Positions 1 through 10,664 of a stretch of DNA of 64,000 nt are shown piece after piece. Source of the DNA: Seiridium cupressi (lineage: Eukaryota > Ascomycota > Sordariomycetes > Amphisphaeriales > Sporocadaceae); assembly GCA_036674765.1 (NCBI GenBank), contig JARVKI010000008.1, positions 310,001 to 374,000 on the forward strand, read 5' to 3'. The translations under genes were made by a program, and so were the position numbers. The number at the start of each line of letters is the position of its first letter. Position 1 is the first letter of the stretch. The notes beneath the pieces are model-generated. The model was not told the origin of the DNA, did not search any database, and saw only the letters and a program-made list of their open reading frames with translations.

Positions 1-1406
1 TTCTCGTTTCCGGGGTGCGCGCGCATCTTGACGAAACGCGCAGCGTCGAATGTCTCCGGGTTCTCATACACTTTGGGGTCCATGAAGCTGGTCATGACGT
101 TGATGCGGCTGCCCTTGGGCAAGACCGTGCCGTCCGAAAGCGTCACTTCCTCCTCGACGAAACGGTTCATAGACGTTGAAGACAGGGGCCTGAGGCGCTG
201 GCCCTCCTTCAAGAAGCTATCCATCAACTTCAGCTTGTACAGACTAGTCTTGGCCCAGCCATATTCGCCAATAACCTCAACAATCTCCTTTCTGACTGCT
301 TCGACAACCTCGGGGTACTGGCAGACATCGAAGAGCGCCTGTGCCGTAGTCTCGGTAGTGGTATGGATCGCAGCAAGGGTCAATGACAACTGTGCGCTGA
401 CGTAGTCGATCTTTCGGCCTCGGGAGACCTCATGGATCCATCCAATCGCATCAGCAGTCTTCTTGGGTTTCTCTCCTCTAGCCATTGCCTCGTCGACTGC
501 CCTGACCCTGCGCTCGACCTCGGGGTCGATGATCTTGTGGGCGTCCGCCACGGCTCTCCGGCATGATCTGCATTGAGGAATGAGCCAGTATGCTACGGGG
601 CGTAAAATGCTCGGCACCATGCGCAGCAAGAACGACGCGGTGAAGCCGTCAACAGTATAATTTTTGGCGATTTCAAGCCACCTCTCGTTCCTGCACAGCT
701 CCTTTCCGAGGAAGACTCGGGACGATAGCCGGGCGACTAGGTGGAGGACTGTGTCTTTCAAAACCATGGGATGCCATTGATTGTTCTCGCCGTAAATATC
801 GTGTAGCGAGGCAGTTGTCTCATCCACTAGATCATCCGTAACCAAGCCCAGGGATTGAGTGAGCTTGACTCGCACAGTCTCCTGCATCAGTGTATCATCT
901 TTCAACCCTTGCGCAAAAGGCTCGAAGCCGAGATAGTTGGTAAAGAAGTCCTTCGCGAAGGCCTTGTTGAAGTTCAAGTGCGGGTGGTTTCGGAGCTCGT
1001 CTGCAAATCTATTTGGGACAACGATCTTGGGACCGGTTCCACTCATCACCTGGAAAGCACCAGAATACTGTTCTACTCGTTAGTGATTGCTCTGCTGTAT
1101 ACCCCAAGCGCGCCTATGTACCTTCTGGACACCCTCGGCTACCACCTGTCTTCCATGGAATAACCAACTCTTCCTTGGACCCTTTCCATCTAGCGATGCC
1201 AAAGGGAACCCCGCTAGAGGCCTTTCTTGGGTTATCACCGAGTATACAATTCCGATGAGTACTGTCACCACAACACCGACTAGAGACAGGGGTAAGCCTT
1301 CTGGTAGCGCATCGCGGAGCGCGTCCAAGCCTGCGAAGATCGACATGTCGGCGTTGGTTGAGAGCTGCGTGGGGTTGAGATAGACTTCAATAGAGAATAA
1401 GGGCAT
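1..1406 (-). CDS. cytochrome P450, 3'-truncated by window edge
   Basis: Membrane-anchored monooxygenase of the fungal group that includes ent-kaurene-oxidase-like P450s; substrate unknown. Exon 1 is 1406-1122, intron 1121-1068 (54 nt, GTACAT...CTAAC...ACAG), exon 2 1067 to beyond position 1; phases agree. A hydrophobic anchor lies at about residues 38-60. Exon 2 opens YSGAFQV and continues with the VVPNRFADELRN-type segment typical of the family. The I-helix reads AAIHTTTE, a known variant of the oxygen-binding motif in this group. The K-helix ExxR is EGQR, followed by RLRPLSS, and the PERF-like region is PETFDAARF. The haem-binding cysteine loop lies beyond the window, so completeness cannot be judged. 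No biosynthetic partner gene is visible next to it. Confidence 0.93.
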
Positions 1407-2362
1407 TCATGATGCCGGATCTACACCATCTTATATTACACTTCACTAGGAAAATTAGCACACGCACAAAAGCCCCTAGGATATTCGTTTCCTAAGGGAG
1501 GTGGGCATAAAACGGTCCGTGAACAGACGAGTTCCCGCTAAAGAATATTAAACAGAGTCTAGCGTTTTGAAGTTTCCATTCAGATGGTACTATTAAGCTG
1601 CACCCGGCCTAGTGTCGCGACCCTTTTCTCGGGACTCCGTAGTCACGGACAAAATCACCTTCTTGTCATTAGCTTCCGAATACGATTTAAGAACACGATC
1701 TCGAACGCGGGCAAGGGGCGCAACGTCATTAGCCGAAAGTGGGGATCACATCTCAGATAGTAGTGCCCGCCTGGTCATTCCTTCCGGCTGCTGGCTCCGC
1801 GAGATTCTCCAGCGGGTCCATGGCCTCTATATAGGGGCTCGTTGACGAGTTGCTGTACCTTTTTACAACATATAATAGTGGTGATAATTTGGAGAACAAA
1901 ATGAGTAGAGCTTCAACTACAATTATAGTTGTCGATTCTACCCATGGAATGCCATCATTCTAGCTTCCAAATTGAGGATCTGTGTGGCGGCTCGTCAACC
2001 TCAAGGGCATCGCAACGGTCGTGCCCGCTGTTGGCTGTGGTGCATCGCTGACCGTATTCGTATCGGCCGGCTCTATAACGTCCGACTGCAGGCATAAGCC
2101 ACCTTCATTTACCATATCCGCAACGAGGTCGGCATGCGTAGCCGAGCTTGAATTAAGCCTGGAAACTCGAAAAGAGGTCATACGTCGTCTTCGAATTCGT
2201 GTCTGCATCACGGAAAACCCCTCCCGTCATTTCGTGTGTTCGACTGGGGAAGCTAAGTCTGCCTGAATTAAGGACATGTTGCTGACTAATTCATGATCAT
2301 GACTCTTTTAATGCAGAAACTCAGAGCAATGGTTCTTTACTATCGAAAGGCACAACGAATAT
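1407..2362. other. intergenic, no gene seen
   Basis: This 0.95-kb stretch lies upstream of the P450 start and downstream of the next minus-strand gene, so it should hold the P450 promoter. The short open frames here lack conserved motifs and splice logic. I see no RNA gene or repeat. Confidence 0.5.
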
Positions 2363-4025
2363 TTAAAAATATGAACGAGGGCGAAGAGATGGCCACAACC
2401 ACCTCTCTTGCTTATCCCCTCGCGGTGATCGATAATACAGGCTCCCGGTCGCCGAAGCGGTCGGCCCAGCTGATCCACACCGAGTGACGGTCACTGTTCC
2501 GATTAGCCCGACTGTCCCAACTTCCCCGGCTGCCGTAGACGGTGAACCGGCACTTGCGGTGATGGCCTGTGCTGGCGCCGTTACCGATGGGTTCACACTT
2601 AGGGTTGAGGTCACCGGCGTAGGGAGTGGGGTCAACGGCACGGCATCAGTGGGAGATGCTAAAGTCTGTACGGATGTAGTATTTGCTCCAATACCCGCTG
2701 GACAGCTTGACGTTGTGATAGTCTGCGGCTCCTGGACAACAACTGGCTGTGTCAGGCTCGCCGGGCAGTTGATGGCCGAGACTACACAAGCGATCAAAGA
2801 TTGCGTCGGCGTTGTCGTGATTGTCTGTGTCACTAAGTCTGTTGGGCATGCTGGAGCATTGGTCGTCACTGGTGAAGACGCGTTCCCGCCGAAGCAGGTA
2901 CTCGTCGCCGCTGAGAAAAAAGTCGTTGACGCTGTGGGGTTGATACCTGGGAGATCAATGATTCCAAGATCAGCACCGATGTCGACAAATGCACCGGCGT
3001 TGATGTCTATCTCTGCGAATGCAGGGAAGCACGTTTCGTTTAATGCAAATCCCTCTCCTATCGTAATTTCAGGAATGTTAATAAATGTCCCGGCTAGTGC
3101 CGTAGCGTCTATAGAAGGGCCTGCGGTCAACTTGACTCCTGCTTGAACACCCAATTGAAGGGCGATCGTCAAGTTTGCCGGTACGTTGGCATTGAGTGGG
3201 AGGAGGCTGGCTGAGGCACCGTCACTAAATTAGTGTCAGCTGATGCGCGTTGCCATGCGTGCATGACATCTCCTTCACTTACAACTTTGCAATACTGTCT
3301 TTCGAAGGGTCCAGAGGCAGGGTAAAAGAGGACGCGTCGGGTATAGCGACTTGAAAGCCAGTATCGGTCGCCACCTCGCCTGTCAGCCCCAGCACCAGGT
3401 CTACGGAAAAAAGAATGCCAATCTGTGAGCCCAGTACCTAAGAAAGTTAGTTCTGCTATTGTATCTCACCGATGATGACTTAAAGCAATGGCTAAGGGCG
3501 ATTCTGTCTTGAAGAGAGGGATTTTGACCGTTCCATCGAGAGCAGCAGTGACCCCGACATCTACAAAAGCCCCGACGCCACTGAATTGCACTGCAAGGTC
3601 GATGTCGTTCAGTGGATTGAGGTCTCTCAGGTCCTCTACAAGTTCCTCGAAGTTATCCGGAAATGTCGCTGAAGCGTCTAGCGTCCCCCATGTCCGGCAG
3701 TCAATACACTTGAGAGACAGACTAACAGATTGCCCATCCAGAGGTTTCCATTGGCTGTAGGACATGTCAGATTTGCCAACAGGTTACTTGTAGAAGTGCA
3801 TGCATACCCAGAGAACAACGTCTGATCCTTCACCTGAAAGTTGAGATCAAATGGTACATCCGCATCTCTTCTCTGCAATCCTCTACTTCCTCGTAGCCTG
3901 GTGTGACCGCCACTACTATATCGAGGCGCCAATGCTACATCAAGTGGCTTTGCAAGCCCTTGAAGTGCAAGACAGCTCGCAACTAGCAGACTTTTGATAA
4001 GCATATTGGCGCGTTTCGATAGCAT
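2363..4025 (-). CDS. secreted Pro/Thr-rich fungal protein of unknown function
   Basis: Predicted extracellular or wall-associated protein of about 505 residues; no enzymatic function recognised. Exons: 4025-3808, 3754-3470, 3437-3283, 3224-2363. ATG at 4025 or 4004 begins a signal peptide (LIKSLLVASCLALQGLA). The middle part has alternating hydrophobic strands and a cysteine pair (KCIDCRTWG), reminiscent of fungal secreted DUF7029/DUF7223-type proteins (tentative). The last 130 residues are Thr/Pro/Ser-rich and probably O-glycosylated; I see no clear GPI signal. Introns 1 (3807-3755) and 3 (3282-3225) are canonical and in phase. Intron 2 (3469-3438, GTGAGA...CTAAC...TTAG, only 32 nt) leaves exon 2 in phase 2 while exon 3 reads in phase 0. 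Either another splice site is used or one base has been lost or gained. Confidence 0.7.
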
Positions 4026-6960
4026 TGGAACGAGCCAAATGAAGGTCTTCTTCCAGAGAGAAATGCTCGATGGGTCGCCATCTTCGTTTCAGTGTCCGAT
4101 GAGACATCTGTAAATAATAAAGTGTTGCTGAGCTGAGCTTGAGGCTGTGACCAGGTGAGAATAGGATCGTACATACAATGCAGCTCTGGCAGTTACACGA
4201 CCGTTGCAAGGGTGAAACCCGAGCTATATGCACGCCAAGATCTCTTCTCTATGGTTCACGTACTACCCGACGAGTCAAAAAAGCCCATTTTGTCTAAGGG
4301 AAAGGCTACGGTTGACAACTCATCTATCTTCACTCTCACTAAATAGGGATCCATGAAATCCTCCGGTATGCTTTCGAAGCTTGTCGTTCATGCCTCCCCT
4401 TGCTAGTAAGGGTCGTTAGGCTGGTTTCTACCCATGGTCCGCCAGCCCTCGCAGGTAATCCGTACCGCTGATTAGCCCGCGCCGCATCCTTCCGCCCCTA
4501 TGGGATCCTGACATGCACGTTTCACACACAATGCGACTGAGGCTCCGCCACGGGGCTCTGGGACACTCAGCTCTCGATCGGCCCTGAATATTTAAAATAA
4601 CCGTCTTATCGATAGGGTCTCGCTGGTCGTATCGGGCAACAAATCATAGTCTCTCATGGGGGTGACCGCTGCTCAAACTCCAGGAGTCATTTGAATACCA
4701 CTCCTTGGCGCAGCAAAGCCCCCCGGACAAGACACCTTCGGAAGGGGGACCTGCCGCCTGTGCTCTGCAGGGCGGAACCCTTCTGATGCTGATTACTCAA
4801 GGTCAGGCTGAATTTGCATGGGGGTATCATGGCGTAGGTTAAGGCTGTGGTGACTTGAGTCTATGCTTTGAAATAAACTGGGCCGGAATATCAGTTTCTG
4901 GAATCCCTGAAACCTCACAACCTGGACTATCAATCATCTAGAACACTGGCATGTTCTCTCCACTTCCTATTTCTAGTCAAATTCGCTGGATTCACTGTGC
5001 CTACGCAGCCCAATTTTTCTCACGGCGAACCATCGATTTGGCAGACCACATTCGTCCGCGCCACAAGCCCCGGCCCCCGTACAGCCTGTCTTGCTCAAAC
5101 CTCGTCTGACACCTGAATTACGTTGTGGTGCTATCATTGACTAAGATATGTTCAACTCGATTAACTAACTCATGTGTCTGAAAAGACGAGCATGAAATTC
5201 TTGTCTTAGGATCGAGTATGCCGTATTCTAATTGATCCATCTGTCACCTATGGCATTGCCCTTCTCTAATCTGAAATTGTGTGGTGCCCATTTTGTAACT
5301 GCTGTTACAGTTCATAGATACTCCTAAATGCTTGATCTTAAGCCATTTCTTCTTCATAACTACATGACGCTCCGGTCTCTCAAATTCTTTACAGGCTTTC
5401 CCCCTCCTTACCCAATTCTTCGGATTGCGACCGACCATATTCTACTAATAGCAAAGTTATCGCAAGCCAGCTTAGACGTCTATCGCCGCGCGCCTTAAAA
5501 ATTTTGGACGTGAGTTATTTTGTGGAAGCATGGAAGGCGATTGACGATAACAAAGGCTTTGAGCTATCGGACCTGGCTATACTAGAGGTTCACAGCTATA
5601 GAAGAGGCCAGAGTGAGTTGCTACTCTGAAGGATTAGCTGCCTGGATCAACTGCGGTGCTTTCTCTTTGTCAGGACTTAATACGATGCTCAGCTCTCTGC
5701 ATGTGTAGCGACACGGATTTATCACAATGCTTTATCTCAAAAATAAAGCGACGCGTCAACACCCTATAGGCAAGTTCGCCACCAAACTATTCCTTAGGAT
5801 ACTATTCTACGATCGATTGCCCGGGCAGGTTACGGAAGGATGAGTCGAATTTATTCCTCAGCTGGAGTTCACAGTAGAAAACTGTTAATGATAATCATGG
5901 ATGTCGTTTGCAATGGAGTAGTGGACTGGTCATCATAACTCTAGCAACGCCAGGTCATGATATTATGTAGCACGAGCATCAACGCGATTCTGGATGGATA
6001 TTGCTTGAACGTAAGCTACTGAAAATATGTCATATTGTCATCTCTATCGATAAATTGTGAACCATTGTCTGAACCGCTGAGTCATCACCACTGGACTGAG
6101 TTCCTTGATTGAGGTGAGAACCCATTGATCCGCGCAACAGATGCGGTCTTGTGAAATAAAAAGATGTAACATGGGTTAAATGAAAAGTTCAACTTTACAA
6201 CGTGTTGTTTTGTATGGGCAATCTACCTAATGAAGGTAGATTGCAACGCAGTCCTGAGCAGCGTTTGAAGATGTAGAGGGTCAAGTGAAGCAACCAGCCA
6301 CACCACAGCTTGGCTAACGCCCAAGTGAGACCATGTGGTAAAAGCAGACAACGCAACTGGAAGGGCAGCAAACTGACCCGAGTCGTACCATTGGGAGTGT
6401 GCCAGGCACATTTTCTTGCAACCTGGGGCGATTAGGAACCCAACGATGTATGTATGTACTGAGCAAACGCCCGACGCGTGAACTGGGCTCCCCCGCCCTC
6501 AGCCCTGCCCCACCATTCCCTAAAAGCATTGCTTTAGTGCATCATTAGGCTTAGAATTGAGCTTGACCGCCTGAACGACGTTACCTACCTCAAAGATTAG
6601 AGCGAAGGGAGATGATCACGAACACAGCGATCACTTTTCTAGAAGAGCATTCGCGCCTAGTGCTGACTTGAAATCAGGCCAGAGCATTGCTGATTCTGTC
6701 CGCCTGCTCAGAAAAACGTTGAGACAACAGCCTGGCGCCGGTGCCAAGTGCACGCCAACATCGCCGTGGCGACTGGGACATACCCCGAACGGCTAATCTT
6801 TAAGGTAATAAACACTACCTACTGGAATACCACAGAGACGGCATAGGACTAACTCTGGCTTCATTGTTGGAGTTTTCGTATAACGATATTATTTTATGAG
6901 GCATTTCTCTGAAATTCCTACGAAAACTAACTGCCGACTTCTGGTGGCTCATATTTCACA
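4026..6960. other. 2.9-kb gene-free stretch
   Basis: No open frame longer than about 70 codons with coding character occurs on either strand. It begins with the promoter of the secreted gene at 4025. The only structured element noticed is the hairpin at 6218-6244. No transposon ORF, tRNA or rRNA was recognised. Confidence 0.5.
6218..6244. repeat. 11-bp perfect hairpin, 5-nt loop
   Basis: Left arm GCAATCTACCT at 6218-6228, loop AATGA, right arm AGGTAGATTGC at 6234-6244, all perfectly paired. It stands alone about 0.7 kb upstream of the decayed DUF4470 gene. Its role is unknown; it could be a remnant of a small inverted-repeat element. Confidence 0.8.
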
Positions 6961-9560
6961 ATGTTCAATCCAGCAATTGCAAATTACGTTACACAATTCT
7001 ACGCGCTGGGAAACACGCCAGCGGTAGACTTGGCAAGGGGCATTCCCCATGGAGAGGATGCTGATATCCTCCTCCTTGGCTGCGGTGATGTTCGCAACAT
7101 CCTTCTTACCACGCACTGCCAGCAGTTAGCACGCCGTTTGGATATCACTTGTTGTGACATCAGCCCAGCGATTCTGGCTCGAAATGTCTTTCTCTTTTCG
7201 CTAATCGCCCATGAGGACCTTGACGCTTCCATCGCGTAGTCCGCCTACTATGAGCTCTACTTGGAGGAGCAGGCCGCCTCAGTGGTCCAACTTCATGTAT
7301 CAAAGTTGCTGGACGCCTCTACATCTCTGTCTTCATGGTGAGACAGCCAGTATAATCAGTTCAGGTTTCCCGACGAAGGGACTTTGCAACTGGTCAGAGG
7401 GGTCTGGTCGAGCATGAGTTCAGCGGCAGGCAGACTGAAGTCCAAGGCTGTCTTCGAGAAGGAGCTACAGAGGTCACAGAATTACCAGAAACTACGTTTC
7501 GGAAATGGTACGGTGCTTACCGGACTTCGGTCCGCTGCACCTACGGCGGCGTTTGCTTTACAAAGCGGTCAGCTTCCCGAAGCATACGAGCAATTCTGGA
7601 AGAGTGGGACTGTTACCGCATCCAAGACGAACATCCCCAATCCTCTCTTCTCTAGTGCACTATCAGAGAATACTTTCCTTCACTACGGTACAGATCCCAT
7701 TCTCGGCTTCCACCTTGCAACTGCTTTTGCGGGACTGGCACCGACCTCACCGTTGCGCGCCGACCTTCTTTCCAGTAATGATGAGATGCTCGACGTGGTT
7801 CGCGCCGCAAAAGTTCAGTTCGCAGAATGGGTCACAGCATTTCGAGTATCATGCCAACAAGGCTTGGTCATCAGATTTGTAGTCGCAGATGCCGTCACAT
7901 TCTGCCACATCCTCTCAACTTACACCAGCGACCTTGGCACATCCACGAATACATACAGACACCAACTCAACAGTTCCAGATGTGAGCTTGACGCTGAAGA
8001 GTATGGGACTTCTGGAATTGCCCCTAGACTCTTCGATGTCATTGATACGTCGAACTTAGCAGATCATGCTGGTCCCCTGAACCTTCTGGTTGCCGCTAAG
8101 CCGTTGCTGAAGAATATTCCGAGCTCTGCAATCTTTACAGAGACCCTTCTCAAAACTGCAAATACACGCCAGGCACAATTTGATACACTTTTATGTGGCC
8201 ATGGTGTAACAGTGTCTCTCCTGCTCGGCTTAAGTCCCATTGAGTACTGGACCAATGCCACTTCTGTCTCGTCTGTTGATGAATTACTCATCAACTCAGT
8301 GATGGGCAAAGATAACCACAGCCAAGTGCATACCAGACTATCTTGGAAACTTGGCCATCATCTCATGGGTGCTACCGCATCGACAAAGATTCACGTTGAG
8401 CCCGAGCCCCTAGCCAATGTTGTCACGAAAATGTACCGTGAGATGTTTGGGCACGAGAAAGTGATGGACATCCACGACTTGGTAGCTTATACGTTCGATG
8501 GGCCACAGCGGAACCCGTATCCATTTTATCATCGTGGCAGCCTGGCAGCATTTCTCAAGCTGCTTCAGAATACAGTTGATACCGATTGGCCACGATTTTA
8601 CGAGAAGTTCACTGAATTGGTCAGCCGGGAAACGGTCGGAATTGCCTCCTTGGAGGAACTCTACCTACAACTTCAGCTGCAATGGAGTCTACACGGCGAG
8701 CTCTCTTAGAAAGAATGCTCAGATGAAACCGAGCATTTGTGGCTTGAGAAGCTGGCATTCGAGCGCAGAGGCTGCTGTATTTACTCTGGTTGTACCACGG
8801 GTGGCTCTTCGCAAATTCTATGATACTGAGACAGCGAAGTTCTCTGTCCCTACCCTACAGATCATGATATCTTCTGGGGAGAAGGGAGGATCACAGAATG
8901 TGTACCTTTGCCTTCTCACAAGCTTTGGCCATGTCGTCACTCATGGGAACGCTGAAGATGATGAATTCTCCATCTCTGTGGAGGAAGATAGCCTCGGATG
9001 GAGTGGCAATTCACCATTGGTTGTTTCCTTCTATGTTTCGGCTTCGATATTGCAGTTTGATCCAAAGGCAGGCAGAATAAGTCTCGGGGTTCAGCCTACA
9101 ACACATAACTTGATGATGCTCAAAGATGCTGGTTTCGGTCCTGATCTGGTGGTATTCGGAGCAACCCTTGCCGATTCATCTTGTACATTTGTCACAAAAC
9201 ATCTTCCGGGAACAAGCGGTAAACCTGTTATCTTCCAAGACCATATCCAGTCACTATCAAGTCAGTCAGGACCACATTTCGGCTCCATATCTGTGAATAT
9301 CCACGAAGGCGACAAAAGCGCCATGTCATTGACTGGCCAGGTTGATGTGACTACCGAACTCGGCAAGAAACTTTGTTGCCACAACCAAAGCCCAGAATTA
9401 AGCTCCGGCTGTATCCGAATTAGCGGGAATCTTTCTGTCTTAGCGCTATAAAATAGAAAGCTAATACGTTTTGTCACCAGAGGAAGTTTCATATTGCTCA
9501 AAGGACTGTCAGAAGACCGATTGGAAGAAGCATCGTGGCGAGTGTTCGCCGGCGGAATAA
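6961..9560 (+). pseudogene. DUF4470 / MYND-finger protein gene, decayed
   Basis: The family is fungal proteins with an N-terminal DUF4470 domain and often a C-terminal MYND zinc finger; the molecular role is unknown. ATG 6961 starts MFNPAIANYVTQFYALG followed by LLLGCGDVRNIL and TCCDI, hallmarks of DUF4470. The same frame runs to 8709 but is broken by TAG at 7237-7239 and TGA at 7339-7341, with family-like sequence on both sides of each. Near 8683 the reading moves to frame +1, returns to the first frame near 8725, then moves to +1 again near 8770 for a segment reading VFTLVVPRVALRKFYD. The 3' end (stop 9558-9560) encodes the last half of a MYND finger, YCSKDCQKTDWKKHRGEC; the first cysteine pairs are not recognisable. 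Several independent lesions make expression of full-length protein very unlikely. The 441-codon stretch 7384-8709 could still be transcribed. Confidence 0.85.
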
Positions 9561-10664
9561 ACATCAATTGCCTTGCAACAGTACGAATGCTGAAACGCAA
9601 CGGAGGCGTTTGCGCAGTGCCCCTAGGAGACTGCTGGGTACCAATGACTGCTATTCATGTGTTAGGATGAAGGGATGAACTATGAAGAGCACTCGTTCCT
9701 TGAGCTTGTTCACTAGAAGCTAGATTTACTGCGCTTTCACGACCGTACCTAGGATGAGGTCTCGATGGTTTTGGAGGAACTCAAAATGACGAGCCCCAAC
9801 TCACAGAAGCTTGGTTGTGTAGTAAAATGAGACTATTTTATCTGGATGCTATGACTTGGTTATAGATTTACTTCTTAAAAAAGAATACAATGACTGGGAG
9901 AAATCGGCTTGGCTTGCGTGGGTACGGCGGCAGTCACACCTCACTGATGTTGGCTTTGTAGAAGACGGGGTTCTGAGTACAATGTACAATGTAGTGGCAA
10001 ACGCCAAACCTCCATGTAATCCAGCGGGATTACCCAGATGACAACGGGGTCAAATAGTGTGGCGCGAGCTGGTTTGACCCCGTTGTCAGCTGCAACACGT
10101 ATCAGCGGGCGCCACTACAGTGTATTTTATGCACGGATTTCAGTGGGCACTAACAAAACCAGCGCCGCTGCGGGGGCATTTCCCTTGCACAGTCTTTCCC
10201 ACAAATATCGGATCAGTACCACCACACTACCCACGAGCGGTCGAGGCAGCAAATCACAAAAGCTCACTCAAAGTCATGGTCACAGCAAAGAAACAATTCT
10301 CGACGACATTCCCTTGGCATTTCCCTATGTAAAATCAAAACCCCATAATGGCCGAAGAATCTATCACCGGGTCATCTACGACGACTATAACGCCGACGCC
10401 AATGAACCATGACGAGCTCTAAGGTTCCCTTTGAATGTCAACCATGAAACGACCGAATCAACCCGTATTATCCCTCATAGCTAGTTTTACAACACAACTT
10501 TTCCTGGCGCGGCCAGTCCAGATAGATGATTACGTTCCGACATGAGCTTCGTAAGTCCTACAGCATTTCCACCCTCCCCAACCAAAACGCGAAAAACCTT
10601 CAAGCAGGAACAGGCGTCAAATTACCGTAAATCGTACAAGAAAACAGAGTACTCGAGTTCCGCC
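9561..10664. other. intergenic, inverted repeat inside
   Basis: The stretch lies between the decayed DUF4470 gene and the 3' end of ace2. It contains a perfect inverted repeat at 10039-10088. A 124-codon frame at 10038-10412 begins inside that repeat, has no motif and is not annotated as a gene. Confidence 0.45.
10039..10088. repeat. 16-bp perfect inverted repeat, 18-nt spacer
   Basis: Left arm TGACAACGGGGTCAAA at 10039-10054 and right arm TTTGACCCCGTTGTCA at 10073-10088 are exact reverse complements around an 18-nt spacer (10055-10072). Allowing one mismatch, the pairing extends two or three bases outward (AG.TGACA). It may be a small mobile-element remnant, a structured RNA or a protein-binding palindrome; nothing adjacent decides between these. 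Confidence 0.9.

Noticed and set aside
1051..1102. Alternative P450 intron with donor GTATAC
   Set aside because: It breaks the reading frame; the donor GTACAT with acceptor AACAG keeps phase and restores the family segment YSGAFQV.
2484..3146. 220-codon plus-strand frame
   Set aside because: Antisense shadow of the Thr-rich secreted protein, whose minus-strand signal peptide and splice sites fit better.
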